Origin: Sandaracinaceae bacterium
GTDB lineage: Bacteria; Myxococcota_A; Polyangia; Polyangiales; Sandaracinaceae
Length of the DNA: 62,074 bases
Direction of reading: 5' to 3'
Assembly (NCBI GenBank): GCA_040218145.1
Contig: JAVJQK010000097.1
Coordinates: 1 to 62,074 of the forward strand
Each line of letters starts with the position of its first letter. Position 1 is the first letter of the stretch. The notes below the pieces were generated by a model. It saw only the letters and a list, made by a program, of their open reading frames with translations, had not been told where the DNA came from and did not search any database. The translations under genes were made by a program, and so were the position numbers. Below, in pieces: positions 38,270 through 49,504 of this stretch.

Positions 38270-39622
38270 ATGGCCGGATTCGTTGGTTTTCACCGGCTCT
38301 TCGTCGCGAATCGCGGCGAGGTCGCCGCCCGCATCGCCCGCACCTGTGACCGCCTCGGCGTGACGCCCGTCTTCGGGGTCTCCGAGGCCGACGCGGACGC
38401 CCCCTACGTTCGAGATCGCGAGAGCGTCGTGCTCGGGCCCGCGCGCGCCGCGTCGAGCTACCTCGACCTCGAGCGGGTCGTGCAGGCGGCCAAGCAGGCT
38501 CGCTGCACCGCGGTGCACCCGGGCTGGGGCTTCCTGGCCGAGAACCCCCGCTTCGCCGCGCTCTGTGAGCAGCACGGGCTGACCTTCGTCGGGCCGCCCG
38601 CGCACGTCATGCACCTGATGGGCAAGAAGACGCCGGCCAAGGACGCGATGCGCGAGGCAGGGCTCACGCTCATCCCCGGCTCGGACGGCGTGCTCGCCGA
38701 CGCGGCCGAGGCGCGGCGCGTGGCGGACGAGGTCGGCTACCCCGTGCTGCTCAAGGCGGAGAGCGGCGGCGGCGGGCGCGGCATGCGCGTGGCCCGCAGC
38801 CCCGACGAGGTCGCGGGCGCCTACCAGGACGCGTCGGCCGAGGCGCGCGCCGCGTTCGGCGACCCGCGGCTGTACCTGGAGAAGCTGATCGAGGGCGGCC
38901 GCCACATCGAGATCCAGCTCCTCGCCGACCGCTACGGCAAGGCCATCCACCTCGGCGAGCGCGACTGCACCGTCCAGCGCAACCACCAGAAGCTCATCGA
39001 GGAGTCGCCCTCACCCGTGCTCGACACCGAAGAGCGCGCGCGCACCCTCGACGCCGCGGTCCGCGCCACCGAGTCGATCGGCTACGTGGGCGCGGGCACG
39101 ATGGAGTTCCTGCTCGACGAGGACGGCGTGCTCCGCTTCATGGAGATGAACACCCGCCTCCAGGTCGAGCACTGCGTCTCCGAGGAGCGCAGCGGCATCG
39201 ATCTGGTCGAGGAGCAGCTCCGCGTCGCGGCGGGACAGCCGCTCCGACACTTGCAAGACGACGTGTCGCTGCACGGGCACGCGATCGAGTGCCGGATCAA
39301 CGCGGAGGATCCCGAGAACGGCTTCCGCCCCACCCCCGGCACCCTCGAGGTGTGGGAGGTGCCGCCCCTCGAGGGCGTGCGCGTCGACACCCACGTCGCC
39401 CAGGGCTACGTGGTCCCGCCGCACTACGACTCCCTGATCTGCAAGGTCATCGCGTACGGCGACGACCGCGATCAGGCCTGCGACCGGATGGTCGCGGCGC
39501 TGAAGGGGCTGAAGGTCGAGGGCATCTCCACCACCGCCCCGATGCACGTCGCCATCCTCGAGAGCAAAGCGTTCCGCGAGAGCGACTACGACACCCGCGC
39601 CATCCCCGGCTGGCCCGCCTGA
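38270..39622 (+). CDS. Acyl-CoA carboxylase, biotin carboxylase subunit
   Basis: 450 residues from the ATG at 38270. Biotin carboxylase features are [29 protein letters not shown], the ATP-grasp loop [14 protein letters not shown] at about 162-175, [19 protein letters not shown], and [15 protein letters not shown] with the catalytic Glu/Arg. It carboxylates the biotin of the carrier protein encoded two genes down. The length fits AccC. With the next two genes it forms a three-part carboxylase. The acyl-CoA substrate (acetyl, propionyl or longer) cannot be read from sequence by eye. Confidence 0.92.
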   Translation: MAGFVGFHRLFVANRGEVAARIARTCDRLGVTPVFGVSEADADAPYVRDRESVVLGPARAASSYLDLERVVQAAKQARCTAVHPGWGFLAENPRFAALCEQHGLTFVGPPAHVMHLMGKKTPAKDAMREAGLTLIPGSDGVLADAAEARRVADEVGYPVLLKAESGGGGRGMRVARSPDEVAGAYQDASAEARAAFGDPRLYLEKLIEGGRHIEIQLLADRYGKAIHLGERDCTVQRNHQKLIEESPSPVLDTEERARTLDAAVRATESIGYVGAGTMEFLLDEDGVLRFMEMNTRLQVEHCVSEERSGIDLVEEQLRVAAGQPLRHLQDDVSLHGHAIECRINAEDPENGFRPTPGTLEVWEVPPLEGVRVDTHVAQGYVVPPHYDSLICKVIAYGDDRDQACDRMVAALKGLKVEGISTTAPMHVAILESKAFRESDYDTRAIPGWPA

Positions 39623-39637
39623 CGAGAGAAAGCATTC

Positions 39638-41367
<1,730 letters not shown>

Positions 41368-41371
<4 letters not shown>

Positions 41372-41952
41372 GCGACGGACGACGTTTCGCGAAGGGCCTC
41401 GAGGTCCGAGGGGAGCGGGACGACGCGGGTCGCCTGACCCTCTTCGCGCCCCGGCCCGGGCTGTGGCGCGACGCGCCGCGCGAGGGGGCGCTGGTTCGCC
41501 CTGGCGACGCGGTCGGTGAGCTCGAGGTGCTCGGGGTCGTGCACGCGCTCCGGGCCCCCGCCGACGCGTTCGGGGTCGTCTCCGGGCTCCCGGGCGGCCG
41601 CCGCCTCGGACGGCGCCCGGTCGACGCCCGCACCGCGCTGATGACCCTCGACCCCGAGGGCGTCAGCGGCGAGGAGGCGGCCAAGGTCGCGGCCGAGGCC
41701 GCCGCGGACGCGAGCGGGCCCGTGTTCCGCACCCCGCTCGGCGGCCGCTTCTACGCGCGCCCCTCCCCCGACGCCGATCCGTTCGTGACGCCCGGCCTCG
41801 CGCTGAAGGGCGGCGAGACGATCGCGCTCATCGAGGTCATGAAGACGTTCAACCGCGTGCAGTACGCGGGTGAGCCCGCCACCGTGAAGGCCGTCCGCGC
41901 GAAGGACGGAGACGACGTCGAGGCCGGCGACGTCTTGTTGGAGCTCGAATGA
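41368..41952 (+). CDS. Biotin carboxyl carrier protein of the acyl-CoA carboxylase
   Basis: 194 residues (ATGA overlap). The C-terminal lipoyl/biotinyl domain contains [19 protein letters not shown] with the biotin Lys159; the usual A-M-K-M box reads V-M-K-T here, a known variant in some carboxylase carriers. It ends [12 protein letters not shown]. The N-terminal half includes a second barrel-like segment ([30 protein letters not shown]), perhaps a degenerate biotinyl domain. It completes the three-subunit carboxylase and overlaps the transporter gene by ATGA. Confidence 0.88.
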
Positions 41953-43475
41953 GCGAAGAGGACGGAGACGACGAGGGCACGCTCCTCGACCGGTTCCTCC
42001 GGGTGTTCAGTGACGTGCGGCGAGGCGAAGGCGCCACCGCGCTCATCCTGCTGTTCACGATCTTCGTCCTGCTCGTCTGCTACTACGTCCTGAAGACCGT
42101 GCGCGAGCCGCTGGTGCTCGCCAGCGCGGAGCAGGATCTCCAGCTCCTGCGCGGCACGGGCCTGCCCGACTGGCTCGTCGACACGATCGTCCAGGGAGAG
42201 GGCGCGCAGCTGAAGGCGGTCGCGGCCGGCTTCCAGGCCCTGCTCCTGGCCGGCTTCGTGCCCGCCTACTCGTGGCTCGCCTCGAAGGTCACGCGCATCC
42301 GCCTGATCGTGGGCGTGACCCTCTTCTGGATCGCGTGCATCCAGCTGTTCTTCTTCCTGCGCCTCGCCGGCGTGCCGATGCTCGGCTTCTTCTTCTACAT
42401 CTGGGTCGGCATCTTCAGCGTCTCGATCATCGCGCAGTTCTGGTCGTTCGCGAACGACATCTACAGCGACGAGCAGGGCAAGCGGCTCTTCCCGATCATC
42501 GGGGTCGGCGCCACCGCGGGCGCCCCCGTCGGCTCATGGGGCGCGGGCGCGCTCTACGACTACATCGCCCCCGACGACGTGGAGCGCGCGGACCTCGACG
42601 GGCTGCAGACCTGGCTCGCGGACCTCGGGCTCGACCCGAGCTTCATCCTGCTCCAGGTCCCCGCGATCACGCTGCTCGTGTTCCTGGGCATGATGATCTG
42701 GGCCGCGCAGCGGAAGCGCCTGGCAGAGGGCGTGAGCGACGCGCCGCAGGAAGAGGACGAGGACAAGGGCAGCGCCAAGGACGGCTTCGCCCTCATCCTG
42801 AAGAGCCCCTACGTCCGGCTCATCGCGGCGGTGATCCTCACCCTGAACCTCGTCAACACGATGGGCGAGTTCTTGCTGAGCGACATGGTCGACCAGGCGG
42901 CGGAGCAGGCGGTCGCGGCGGGCACGGCCGCGAACGAGGGGAAGTGGATCGGGAGCTTCTACTCGAGCTTCTTCCTCTACGTGAACATCGCCGCGCTCGT
43001 GCTGCAGGCCTTCGTGGTCTCACGGCTGGTGAAGTACATCGGGCTCAAGGCGGTCCTCTTCGCGCTGCCGGTGGTGGCGCTCGGGAGCTACTCGCTCTTC
43101 GCCGCGGGCTTCGGGCTCGTGGTGCTCCGCTGGGCGAAGACGGCCGAGAACTCGACCGACTACTCCATCATGAACACGGGCAAGGCGATGGTCTGGCTGC
43201 CGACCACGCGCGCGGCCAAGTACCAGGGTAAGCAGGCCGTGGACACGTTCATCGTGCGCATCGGCGACCTCGCCTCGGCCGTGATGTTCCTGATCGGCAC
43301 CGCCGCGCTCGGCATGGGCCTCCAGGGCCTGGCCGCGGTGAACCTAGGCTTCGTGATCCTCTGGCTCGGGCTGACCTACCTGCTCGTGCGCAAGCACCAG
43401 CAGGTCGAGCGCGATCCCAGCGCCGACCCTGCGGCCAGCGCCGAGGCGGTCGAGCTCGAGAACGAAGCCGCCTGA
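41949..43475 (+). CDS. ADP/ATP translocase (Npt1/NTT, TLC family)-like transporter
   Basis: 508 residues from the ATG overlapping the biotin-carrier stop. It has 11-12 membrane segments. The region FWSFANDIYSDEQGKRLFPIIGVGATAGAPVGS matches the characteristic F-x-N-D-x-Y-x-x-x-x-G-K-R-L-F-P segment of the nucleotide transporter family. The pattern EFLLSDMVDQAAEQ and KYIGLKAVLFALPVVALGSYS is also family-like. Chlamydial, rickettsial and plastid NTT proteins exchange ATP for ADP. Free-living bacterial relatives are poorly characterised and may carry other substrates. It is coupled to the carboxylase genes. Confidence 0.8.
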   Translation: MSEEDGDDEGTLLDRFLRVFSDVRRGEGATALILLFTIFVLLVCYYVLKTVREPLVLASAEQDLQLLRGTGLPDWLVDTIVQGEGAQLKAVAAGFQALLLAGFVPAYSWLASKVTRIRLIVGVTLFWIACIQLFFFLRLAGVPMLGFFFYIWVGIFSVSIIAQFWSFANDIYSDEQGKRLFPIIGVGATAGAPVGSWGAGALYDYIAPDDVERADLDGLQTWLADLGLDPSFILLQVPAITLLVFLGMMIWAAQRKRLAEGVSDAPQEEDEDKGSAKDGFALILKSPYVRLIAAVILTLNLVNTMGEFLLSDMVDQAAEQAVAAGTAANEGKWIGSFYSSFFLYVNIAALVLQAFVVSRLVKYIGLKAVLFALPVVALGSYSLFAAGFGLVVLRWAKTAENSTDYSIMNTGKAMVWLPTTRAAKYQGKQAVDTFIVRIGDLASAVMFLIGTAALGMGLQGLAAVNLGFVILWLGLTYLLVRKHQQVERDPSADPAASAEAVELENEAA

Positions 43476-43480
43476 AGCGA

Positions 43481-44320
43481 CTATCGATCTCGTACGCGGG
43501 CGACGTCGGCGAGGCAGTTCGCGTCGAAGTCGGGGAGCGAGCCGCCGAGGAGACGCTCGCGGATCGAGCTGATCCCGCTCCGCGACTCGAACGCCCAGTA
43601 CATGATGCACTCGTCGCTCTCGTCGTGACGGCCGTGGTCGGCGTCCCGGTGGGGGGTGACCATGTCGAGGCCGTTGTCCACGAGGCCGAGGGTGTGGCCG
43701 ACCTCGTGCAGCCAGACGAGGTACTGGGCCTCGCGGCAGACGTCGGCGCCGAGGATCGGATCGCTCTGGCAGGCCCGCTGCAGGCTCTCCTGGAACATGA
43801 CGATGAACTGGTGGCCGAAGGCGAGGCCCAGCGTCACGCCGCCGCCCGCGTCGCCCGCGTCGTGGCCGTCGACCCAGAGCACGTGGAGCACGACGGTGCC
43901 CGGCGTCGGGTCGTCGTCGAAGGACTCCGCGGCGAGGCGACCCAGCTCTTCGTGGGTCCACGCGTGATCCGAGCCGCGCGGAGAGAGCCGGTCGCTGCGC
44001 ACGATCTCGATCCCCGCCGGCTTGTCGACCAGCGTCTCGAGCCGCGCGACGAGATCCGCCTCGGCGCCGGCGAGCGGCTCGTGCCCCGGCACGTAGTCGA
44101 GCTCGATCACCAGCCGCTGCGCGAGGTCACCGCGAAGGTAGCGCTCGTTTCGCGGATGGGTCTCGGGAGGACCGGCGTCCGGGCCGGGCTCGGTGAAGGC
44201 GTCCAGCGGCGCGCCGCCGTCGGCGGGGCGGGGCGGCGGATCGTCCTCGGGGAAGAGGAAGCAGCCCGTCAGGAGCAGCGCTGGAAGGATGGCGAGGTTG
44301 TTCAACGCGAGGATCTTCAT
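43481..44320 (-). CDS. Lipoprotein with HExxH metalloprotease-like motif
   Basis: 279 residues from the ATG at 44320. The signal peptide MKILALNNLAILPALLLTGC puts the lipobox Cys at 20, and a Pro/Asp/Gly-rich linker follows to about 60. The zinc motif WLHEVGHTLGLVDN (His205, Glu206, His209, Asp215) fits HExxHxxGxxD metzincin-like peptidases. Upstream is VLHVLWVDGHDAGD and downstream HDESDECIMYW, a Met-turn-like ECIMYW segment. It would be a surface-anchored protease. It is convergent with the transporter gene, five bases away. Confidence 0.8.
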   Translation of the reverse strand: MKILALNNLAILPALLLTGCFLFPEDDPPPRPADGGAPLDAFTEPGPDAGPPETHPRNERYLRGDLAQRLVIELDYVPGHEPLAGAEADLVARLETLVDKPAGIEIVRSDRLSPRGSDHAWTHEELGRLAAESFDDDPTPGTVVLHVLWVDGHDAGDAGGGVTLGLAFGHQFIVMFQESLQRACQSDPILGADVCREAQYLVWLHEVGHTLGLVDNGLDMVTPHRDADHGRHDESDECIMYWAFESRSGISSIRERLLGGSLPDFDANCLADVARVRDR

Positions 44321-44363
44321 CGACACCCGAAGCCGCCCCACACCGTCGGCGGCTCCCGCCAGC

Positions 44364-44918
44364 TTACCGCAGCAGGTGCACGACCACACCCGCGCGACCG
44401 CTGGCCGGGGCGCGCACGCCGTCGAGCGCGTCCACGACGCAGCGCTCCTCCGGGCTGCCCGCGAGCGCGCCCTGCAGCCCGAAGGTGAGCGTCCCGTCCG
44501 CCGCGTAGGCGACACGGACGGCGGCCCGCTCCGCGCCCACGCACGCGAGCACGTCGTCTTTGCGGGCGTCGAGCCCGGCCCGGATGCGGGCCTCCTGCGC
44601 CTGCTCCTGCTCTCGCTCTGGCGCCACGGTCTGCGAGGGCTCGACCTCCCCCGGCGCGTGATCCTCCACGTCCGCCGCGACCGGCGCCGCGTCGCTCACC
44701 CGCAGGCACCGGGGCTCGAGCGCGCTGGCCGTGCACGCCACGGTGACCTCGCCTCCGCAGCCGGCCGCGCGGTAGCGGTAGGCGCCGACCTGCGACATCT
44801 CGAGCGCGGCCTCGTTGCAAGCGAGCAGCTCCGCCGCGGAGGACCGGGCGACCGAGCCCGTGTCGAAGCTCGCGCACCCCGACGCCAGAATCCAGCCCAT
44901 CCACAACGCGCGCCGCAT
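44364..44918 (-). CDS. Small lipoprotein, function unknown
   Basis: 184 residues from the ATG at 44918. The short signal MRRALWMGWILASGC gives a lipobox Cys at 15. The mature part has a Cys-rich patch (GCGGEVTVACTASALEPRC), a Glu/Gln-rich stretch and a C-terminal domain AAVRVAYAADGTLTFGLQGALAG with ERCVVDALDGV. That end resembles the TonB/AgmX-like C-terminal pattern seen in many myxobacterial secreted proteins. It starts 43 bases upstream of the metalloprotease-like gene and may share its mRNA. No certain family is recognised. Confidence 0.7.
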   Translation of the reverse strand: MRRALWMGWILASGCASFDTGSVARSSAAELLACNEAALEMSQVGAYRYRAAGCGGEVTVACTASALEPRCLRVSDAAPVAADVEDHAPGEVEPSQTVAPEREQEQAQEARIRAGLDARKDDVLACVGAERAAVRVAYAADGTLTFGLQGALAGSPEERCVVDALDGVRAPASGRAGVVVHLLR

Positions 44919-44955
44919 GGTCGGGAGGATGCGCGGCGCGCTGGCCGCGCGCCAG

Positions 44956-46134
44956 TCAGCCGAGGGCCTTCTCGATCTCGCGCGCCACGAGGGTGCGCTG
45001 GATCTCGTTCGTGCCCTCGTAGATGCGCGTGATGCGCGCGTCGCGGTAGAGGCGCTCGATGACGTACTCGCGGCTGTAGCCGTAGCCGCCGTGCAGCTGG
45101 AGCATGCCGTCGACGACCCGCCCGCACGCCTCGGTCGCCGCGATCTTCGCCATGCTCGACTCCATGCGCGCGGGCTTGCCCTGGTCGAGGAGCGCGGCCG
45201 CGCGCAGCGTCAGCAGCCACGCCGCGTCGAGCGCGGTGCGCGCGTCCGCGAGCACGAAGCGCGTGTTCTGGAAGTCGAGCACGCGCTGACCGAACGCCCG
45301 CCGCTCCGCGACGTAGCCGAGCCCCTCGCGGAAGGCGGCCTCCCCGATCCCGAGCGCCTGGGCCGCGATGCCGACCCGGCCCGCGCCGAGCGCCTCGAGC
45401 GCGATCGAGTAGCCGCGGCCGAGCTCCCCGAGGCGCTGCGCGTCGGAGACCGGGCACGCCTCGAAGTGCAGCGCCGCCGTCCCGCTCGAGCGGAGCCCCA
45501 TCTTCTTCTCCTCGCGCCCGACGCTCAGGCCCGGCGCGCCCCGCTCCAGGATGAACGTGGTGATGCCCCGGGTGCCCGCCGCGGGATCGGTCTTGGCGAA
45601 GACCAGGTGGATCCCGGCCTGCGCGGCGCTCGTGATCCACATCTTCTGCCCGTCGAGGACCCAGCCCTCGCCGTCGCGGGTCGCGGTCGTGCGGATGGCC
45701 CCCGCGTCCGAGCCCGCCTGCGGCTCCGTCAAGGCGAAGGACGCTGGCCCGAGCTCCCCCGCCGCATAGGGCCGCAGCCAGCGCGCCTTCTGCGCGTCGC
45801 TCGCGTGATCTCCCAGGATCTTCGTCGCGAGGTTGCTCGACGCGAGGATCACCGCCACCGAGGCGTCCGCCTCGGCGATGGCCGACATGGCCAGGACGTA
45901 GCCGACGTTGTCCATGCCGGAGCCGCCGTCCGCCTCGCTCACCTTCATCGCGAGCAGGCCCAGCTCCGCCAGCGCGCCGAGCTGCTCGCTCGGAAAACGC
46001 TCCTCCTCGTCCCGCGCCGCCGCGCCAGGGGCGAGCTCGGCGAGCGCGAAGCTCCGCGCGGATTCGTAGAGCTGTCGGTGCTCCTCCGTGAGCGGGAAGC
46101 CCAGATCGAGCGGGCGCGCCTCGTTGACACCCAT
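44956..46134 (-). CDS. Acyl-CoA dehydrogenase
   Basis: 392 residues from the ATG at 46134. Signatures are ALTEPQAGSDAGAI, WITSAAQAGIHLVFAKTD, AFGQRVLDFQNTRF and LQLHGGYGYSREYVIERLYRDARITRIYEGTNEIQR, which includes the catalytic Glu in YEGTNE. It is an FAD-dependent short- or medium-chain type enzyme of beta-oxidation or branched-chain acid breakdown. Its first base overlaps the last base of the lipoprotein gene upstream, an odd partner for a metabolic gene. The carboxylase operon lies nearby, so a shared acyl-CoA pathway is possible. Confidence 0.93.
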   Translation of the reverse strand: MGVNEARPLDLGFPLTEEHRQLYESARSFALAELAPGAAARDEEERFPSEQLGALAELGLLAMKVSEADGGSGMDNVGYVLAMSAIAEADASVAVILASSNLATKILGDHASDAQKARWLRPYAAGELGPASFALTEPQAGSDAGAIRTTATRDGEGWVLDGQKMWITSAAQAGIHLVFAKTDPAAGTRGITTFILERGAPGLSVGREEKKMGLRSSGTAALHFEACPVSDAQRLGELGRGYSIALEALGAGRVGIAAQALGIGEAAFREGLGYVAERRAFGQRVLDFQNTRFVLADARTALDAAWLLTLRAAALLDQGKPARMESSMAKIAATEACGRVVDGMLQLHGGYGYSREYVIERLYRDARITRIYEGTNEIQRTLVAREIEKALG

Positions 46135-46637
46135 CAGCGCGCCTCCACGAGACCACTGGCGGTGCACCCGGGCGCGCACTGTCCCTGACCGGGCTCGGGC
46201 GCCTCCTCGTAGGTGTAGGCGAGCGGGGCGCCGAGGCTGCCCGCGATGCGCTGCTTGCTGCGCCACTGGCAGCCGTCGCTGAAGGGGAAGGTCGTCTCGA
46301 TGGCGACGTCGACCTCTCCGCCCGTGACGCTCCCCGTGAACACCGAGGTGCCGAACGCCGCGGTGGCCGCGCCTCCGTCGCAGGGATAGGTCAGCACCGC
46401 CGACTGGCCGCTGACGCGCTCGTCGATCTGGCAGCCCGCGCGCGCTTGCACGCGCCCCACGCTCAGCGTCAGCTGGCACTCGTTCGTGGTCAGGGTGGAG
46501 GTCGTGGTCCCGCTCGAGCCCGAGCTCTGCGTCACCGTGACGGGGCGCGTGTGCCCCGTGACCTCGCTCCGGCTCGCGCACCCACAGAGCGCCAGGACGG
46601 CCACCGCCACGAACGTCACCCGCACCCCACGCGTCAT
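46134..46637 (-). CDS. Small lipoprotein, function unknown
   Basis: 167 residues from the ATG at 46637. The signal peptide MTRGVRVTFVAVAVLALCGC ends in a lipobox (Cys20). A Ser/Thr-rich linker is followed by a beta-rich domain with Cys pairs (TNECQLTL, AGCQIDE, TYPCDGG, SDGCQWR, QCAPGCTA). No family is recognised. Its stop shares one base with the acyl-CoA dehydrogenase start, so the two are probably co-transcribed. Confidence 0.75.
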   Translation of the reverse strand: MTRGVRVTFVAVAVLALCGCASRSEVTGHTRPVTVTQSSGSSGTTTSTLTTNECQLTLSVGRVQARAGCQIDERVSGQSAVLTYPCDGGAATAAFGTSVFTGSVTGGEVDVAIETTFPFSDGCQWRSKQRIAGSLGAPLAYTYEEAPEPGQGQCAPGCTASGLVEAR

Positions 46638-46667
46638 GCGAAGACGCTACCAGATCGCGCCCGCGCT

Positions 46668-48083
46668 TCAGTAGGCGTTGCGGTGCACCTTGGGGCTGAA
46701 GACGGTGAGCAGGATGATCTTCAGGTCGAACCACAGGCCCCAGCGACGGATGTACTCGAGGTCGTGCTCGACCCGCTTCTCCATCTTCTCGAGCGTGTCG
46801 GTCTCGCCGCGCCAGCCGTTCACCTGCGCCCAGCCGGTCAGCCCGGGCTTGACCTTGTGGCGCAGCATGTAGCCGTGGATGCGCTTGCGGTACGCCTCGT
46901 TGTGGGCGACGGCGTGGGGACGCGGCCCCACCAGGCTCATCGAGCCCGTGACGACGTGGAAGAGCTGCGGCAGCTCGTCCAGCGAGAGCCGGCGGAGGAT
47001 CGCGCCGACGGGCGTGATGCGGCTGTCGTTCTTCTCGGCCTGCTTCACCTTGGCCCCGTCCTCCGCGACCGTCATCGAGCGGAACTTCAGGACGTGGATG
47101 ATCTCGCCGTCGAGCCCGTAGCGACGCTGCTGGAAGAACACGGGCCCCTTGCTCGTGAGCTTGATCAGCAGCGCGATGAGGGCCATCGGGAGAGCCGCGA
47201 TGGTGAGGAAGACCGTCCCCAGCACGATGTCCTCGAAGCGCTTGACCCAGCCGTCGATGCCGTAGAACGGCGTCTCGAACACGCTCACCACCGGGATGTC
47301 GTCGAGCGCGCTCCAGCGGCCGTGCAGCAGATCGAAGACGAAGAAGTCCGGCACCACGTAGACGCTGGCCGTGGTGTCGGCGAGGTCGCGCAGGAGCTTC
47401 TGCACGCGCGGCTCGGCCCGCATGGGGAGCGCGATGTAGAGGATGTCGATCTCCCCCTCGCGCGCCTTGCGCACCGCGTCGTCGAAGGTGCCCACCAGGT
47501 CGGGCAGATCCGCCTCCGGGGTGTGGAGGCGCTCGGGCGTGCGGTCGTCGAAGAAGCCGACCATCTCCATACCGAGCCACGGCGTCTCCGCGAGGTGGGC
47601 CGCCACGCGCTCGCCCATCTCGGTCATGCCGATCACCCCCGCGCGGCGCATGTTGCGGCCGCGCTTGCGCGCCTCCTGCAGGGCGAGCCGGAGCAGGCCC
47701 CGGCCGACGCTGATCAGGGTCGGCGCCCCGATGAACCAGCCAAGGGTGGCGACGCGGCTGAAGGTCGACGACTCCTTGGTGAAGAAGGCGGCGAGCAGCA
47801 GCGCGGTCAGCACGCCGCCCCACACGGCCCACACCCGGACCAGCTCCTTGTGGAGCGGCACGCCACGCCACGCGCGGTAGAGGCCCCCCGCCTCCGCGAG
47901 GAAGAGGAAGACGAGCAGAGCGCCGCCGGTGGCGACCGTGTGGTGGTTGTCCCACTCGCCGGCCGAGTCGTAGACCCAGAACGCGAGCGCGTGGGCGAGG
48001 ACGATCCAGGCGGCGTCGAGGAGACGCTGTACGAGCCCGGTCTTGTTGTGGAGGGGGCGAATGAATCCGCGCTGGCGAGGCAT
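46668..48083 (-). CDS. Undecaprenyl-phosphate sugar-phosphate transferase (WcaJ-type)
   Basis: 471 residues from the ATG at 48083; a longer frame upstream to 48356 is Arg-rich and not membrane-like. Five membrane segments are followed by a CoA-binding-like domain ([17 protein letters not shown]), and the bacterial sugar transferase domain at the C-terminus has [27 protein letters not shown] and [15 protein letters not shown]. Such enzymes start repeat-unit synthesis by loading a hexose-1-phosphate on undecaprenyl phosphate. It is divergent from the OPX gene, so the two sides of 48084-48372 probably carry promoters for the same surface polysaccharide system. Confidence 0.92.
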   Translation of the reverse strand: MPRQRGFIRPLHNKTGLVQRLLDAAWIVLAHALAFWVYDSAGEWDNHHTVATGGALLVFLFLAEAGGLYRAWRGVPLHKELVRVWAVWGGVLTALLLAAFFTKESSTFSRVATLGWFIGAPTLISVGRGLLRLALQEARKRGRNMRRAGVIGMTEMGERVAAHLAETPWLGMEMVGFFDDRTPERLHTPEADLPDLVGTFDDAVRKAREGEIDILYIALPMRAEPRVQKLLRDLADTTASVYVVPDFFVFDLLHGRWSALDDIPVVSVFETPFYGIDGWVKRFEDIVLGTVFLTIAALPMALIALLIKLTSKGPVFFQQRRYGLDGEIIHVLKFRSMTVAEDGAKVKQAEKNDSRITPVGAILRRLSLDELPQLFHVVTGSMSLVGPRPHAVAHNEAYRKRIHGYMLRHKVKPGLTGWAQVNGWRGETDTLEKMEKRVEHDLEYIRRWGLWFDLKIILLTVFSPKVHRNAY

Positions 48084-48372
48084 GAGAATGATTCCGTCGA
48101 GTGGGGACGTCGTCCGTCCCGGCTGTGAGTCGACGGGACCCACTTCAACCGCCATGCCTGCCCGTATGCCTGCCACTGTGCGTGCCTCGTACGCCTCTGA
48201 GGTGGGGTACTCGGCCACGGGTGAGGCCGAGCGGCCGCCACGCGACCGCGCCCTCCCGCGCCGCTGTGTTCTACGTGTCGGCGTGTCGTGTCTTCCCGTC
48301 TCGTCCGGGGCGCATACGTCCGCTCGGGGCCCGCGCCTTGCTTGGGCCGTGACCACGGAGTAACGACGAATC
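48084..48372. other. Divergent intergenic region of the polysaccharide locus
   Basis: 289 bases lie between the WcaJ-type gene (minus) and the OPX gene (plus). It should hold promoters for both. I see a GGAG about 12 bases before the OPX GTG start, but no convincing -35/-10 pair. No gene is supported here. Confidence 0.5.
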
Positions 48373-49401
48373 GTGAACGCACATCTGCCTCACACCGCCG
48401 TGCTGATTTTCGCCACGGTCTCTTTTTCCCTCTTGCCGGGCTGCATCGGCAGCCTGCCGACCCCGCCGACGGTGCCGGACGCGAACGCTGGCTTCCGCGC
48501 CATGGAGTCGACGCCCGCGCCCGGCGTGGACCAGGACGAGCCGCGCCCGATGGCGCTCTATCCGGGCGACGTGGTCGCGCTGCGCATGCAGGCGGCCGAC
48601 GTCGAGACCATCGAAGGACTGAGCGTCGACGAGCGTGGCATGCTGCACGTCCCTCTGGCGGGTGACGTCCAGGTCGCGGGGCTCCCGCTCGTGGACGCCG
48701 AGGAGCGCATCGAGCAGGCCATGCGGCGCTTCATCAGCACCGTGCGCGTCACGATCGTGATGAGTGACCCAGCGGGGCACGTCGCGTCGGTCATCGGCGC
48801 GGTGGGGGAGCAGGGCCGCGTCGTGATCGCGCCCGGCATGCGCGTGGCGGATCTCCTCGCCGCGGCAGGTGGGCCCGCCACGTCGAGCGAGGGCGGGTCG
48901 ACCACCCTGCTCGCCGATCTCTCGAGCGCCCGGCTGGTCCGCGGCGGCGAGGCGGTGCCGATCGACGTCGGTACCGCGGTGACCGGAGATCCTCGGCACA
49001 ACGTCTTCGTGCGACCGGGCGACTACCTCTACGTGCCGCCGCAGCTGCGCGGGCTGATCAGCGTGCTCGGCGAGGTGAACGGGGCGCGCGTGCTCCCGTT
49101 CCAGCCGGGCATCCGCCTCTCGCAGGCCCTGGCGATGGCGGGCGGAATCACTCGTGATGCCAACGGAGGCGACATCCGGATCGTCCGCGGCGGCCCCGAC
49201 GACGCGATGATCTACCGCGCCGGCATCGATCACGTGGTGAGCGGCCACTACGAGGACCCCGTGCTCGCGCCCGGCGACATCGTCTACGTGGGCTCGAGCG
49301 GCCTGGCAGATTTCCGCGACTTCACGACCGCGATCTCCCCGATCATCAGCATCGGCGCCACCACCGCGATCGGCGTCGCCGCCTTCAGCTCGGGCCCGTA
49401 G
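48373..49401 (+). CDS. OPX/Wza-like polysaccharide export lipoprotein
   Basis: 342 residues from a GTG at 48373 (GGAG 12 bases upstream). The signal peptide has its lipobox Cys at 24 (SLLPGC). The Poly_export region runs from LYPGDVVALRMQ through VDERGMLHVPLAGDVQVAGLPLVDAEERIEQAM. Two SLBB-like domains follow (ASVIGAVGEQGRVVIAPGMRVADLLAAAGG and ISVLGEVNGARVLPFQPGIRLSQALAMAGG). The C-terminal segment TTAIGVAAFSSGP is hydrophobic. It would form, or be part of, the outer-membrane exporter for the glycan built by this locus. It is the first gene of the plus-strand unit. Confidence 0.9.
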   Translation: MNAHLPHTAVLIFATVSFSLLPGCIGSLPTPPTVPDANAGFRAMESTPAPGVDQDEPRPMALYPGDVVALRMQAADVETIEGLSVDERGMLHVPLAGDVQVAGLPLVDAEERIEQAMRRFISTVRVTIVMSDPAGHVASVIGAVGEQGRVVIAPGMRVADLLAAAGGPATSSEGGSTTLLADLSSARLVRGGEAVPIDVGTAVTGDPRHNVFVRPGDYLYVPPQLRGLISVLGEVNGARVLPFQPGIRLSQALAMAGGITRDANGGDIRIVRGGPDDAMIYRAGIDHVVSGHYEDPVLAPGDIVYVGSSGLADFRDFTTAISPIISIGATTAIGVAAFSSGP

Positions 49402-49420
49402 CGGACTCGGGAGCATATGG

Positions 49421-49446
49421 GGCGCGGAGCGCGTAAGCTCCGCGCC
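49421..49446 (+). terminator. Strong hairpin between OPX and NRPS genes (terminator or attenuator)
   Basis: GGCGCGGAGC (49421-49430), six-base loop GCGTAA, GCTCCGCGCC (49437-49446): a 10-bp perfect stem. No T-tract follows directly. It lies 20 bases after the OPX stop, so it may terminate, attenuate or protect the mRNA. Confidence 0.55.
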
Positions 49447-49452
49447 GCAGCT

Positions 49453-49470
49453 CGGCGGGCGCGTCCGCCG
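49453..49470 (+). promoter_or_regulatory. Second hairpin upstream of the NRPS-like gene
   Basis: CGGCGG (49453-49458), loop GCGCGT, CCGCCG (49465-49470), followed by GGCTTTCG. It lies seven bases after the first hairpin and about 35 bases before the NRPS ATG. Two hairpins in series suggest an RNA-level control point. Confidence 0.4.
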
Positions 49471-49504
49471 GGCTTTCGACTCGCCCAACCAGAGAGACTG
49501 CGAC

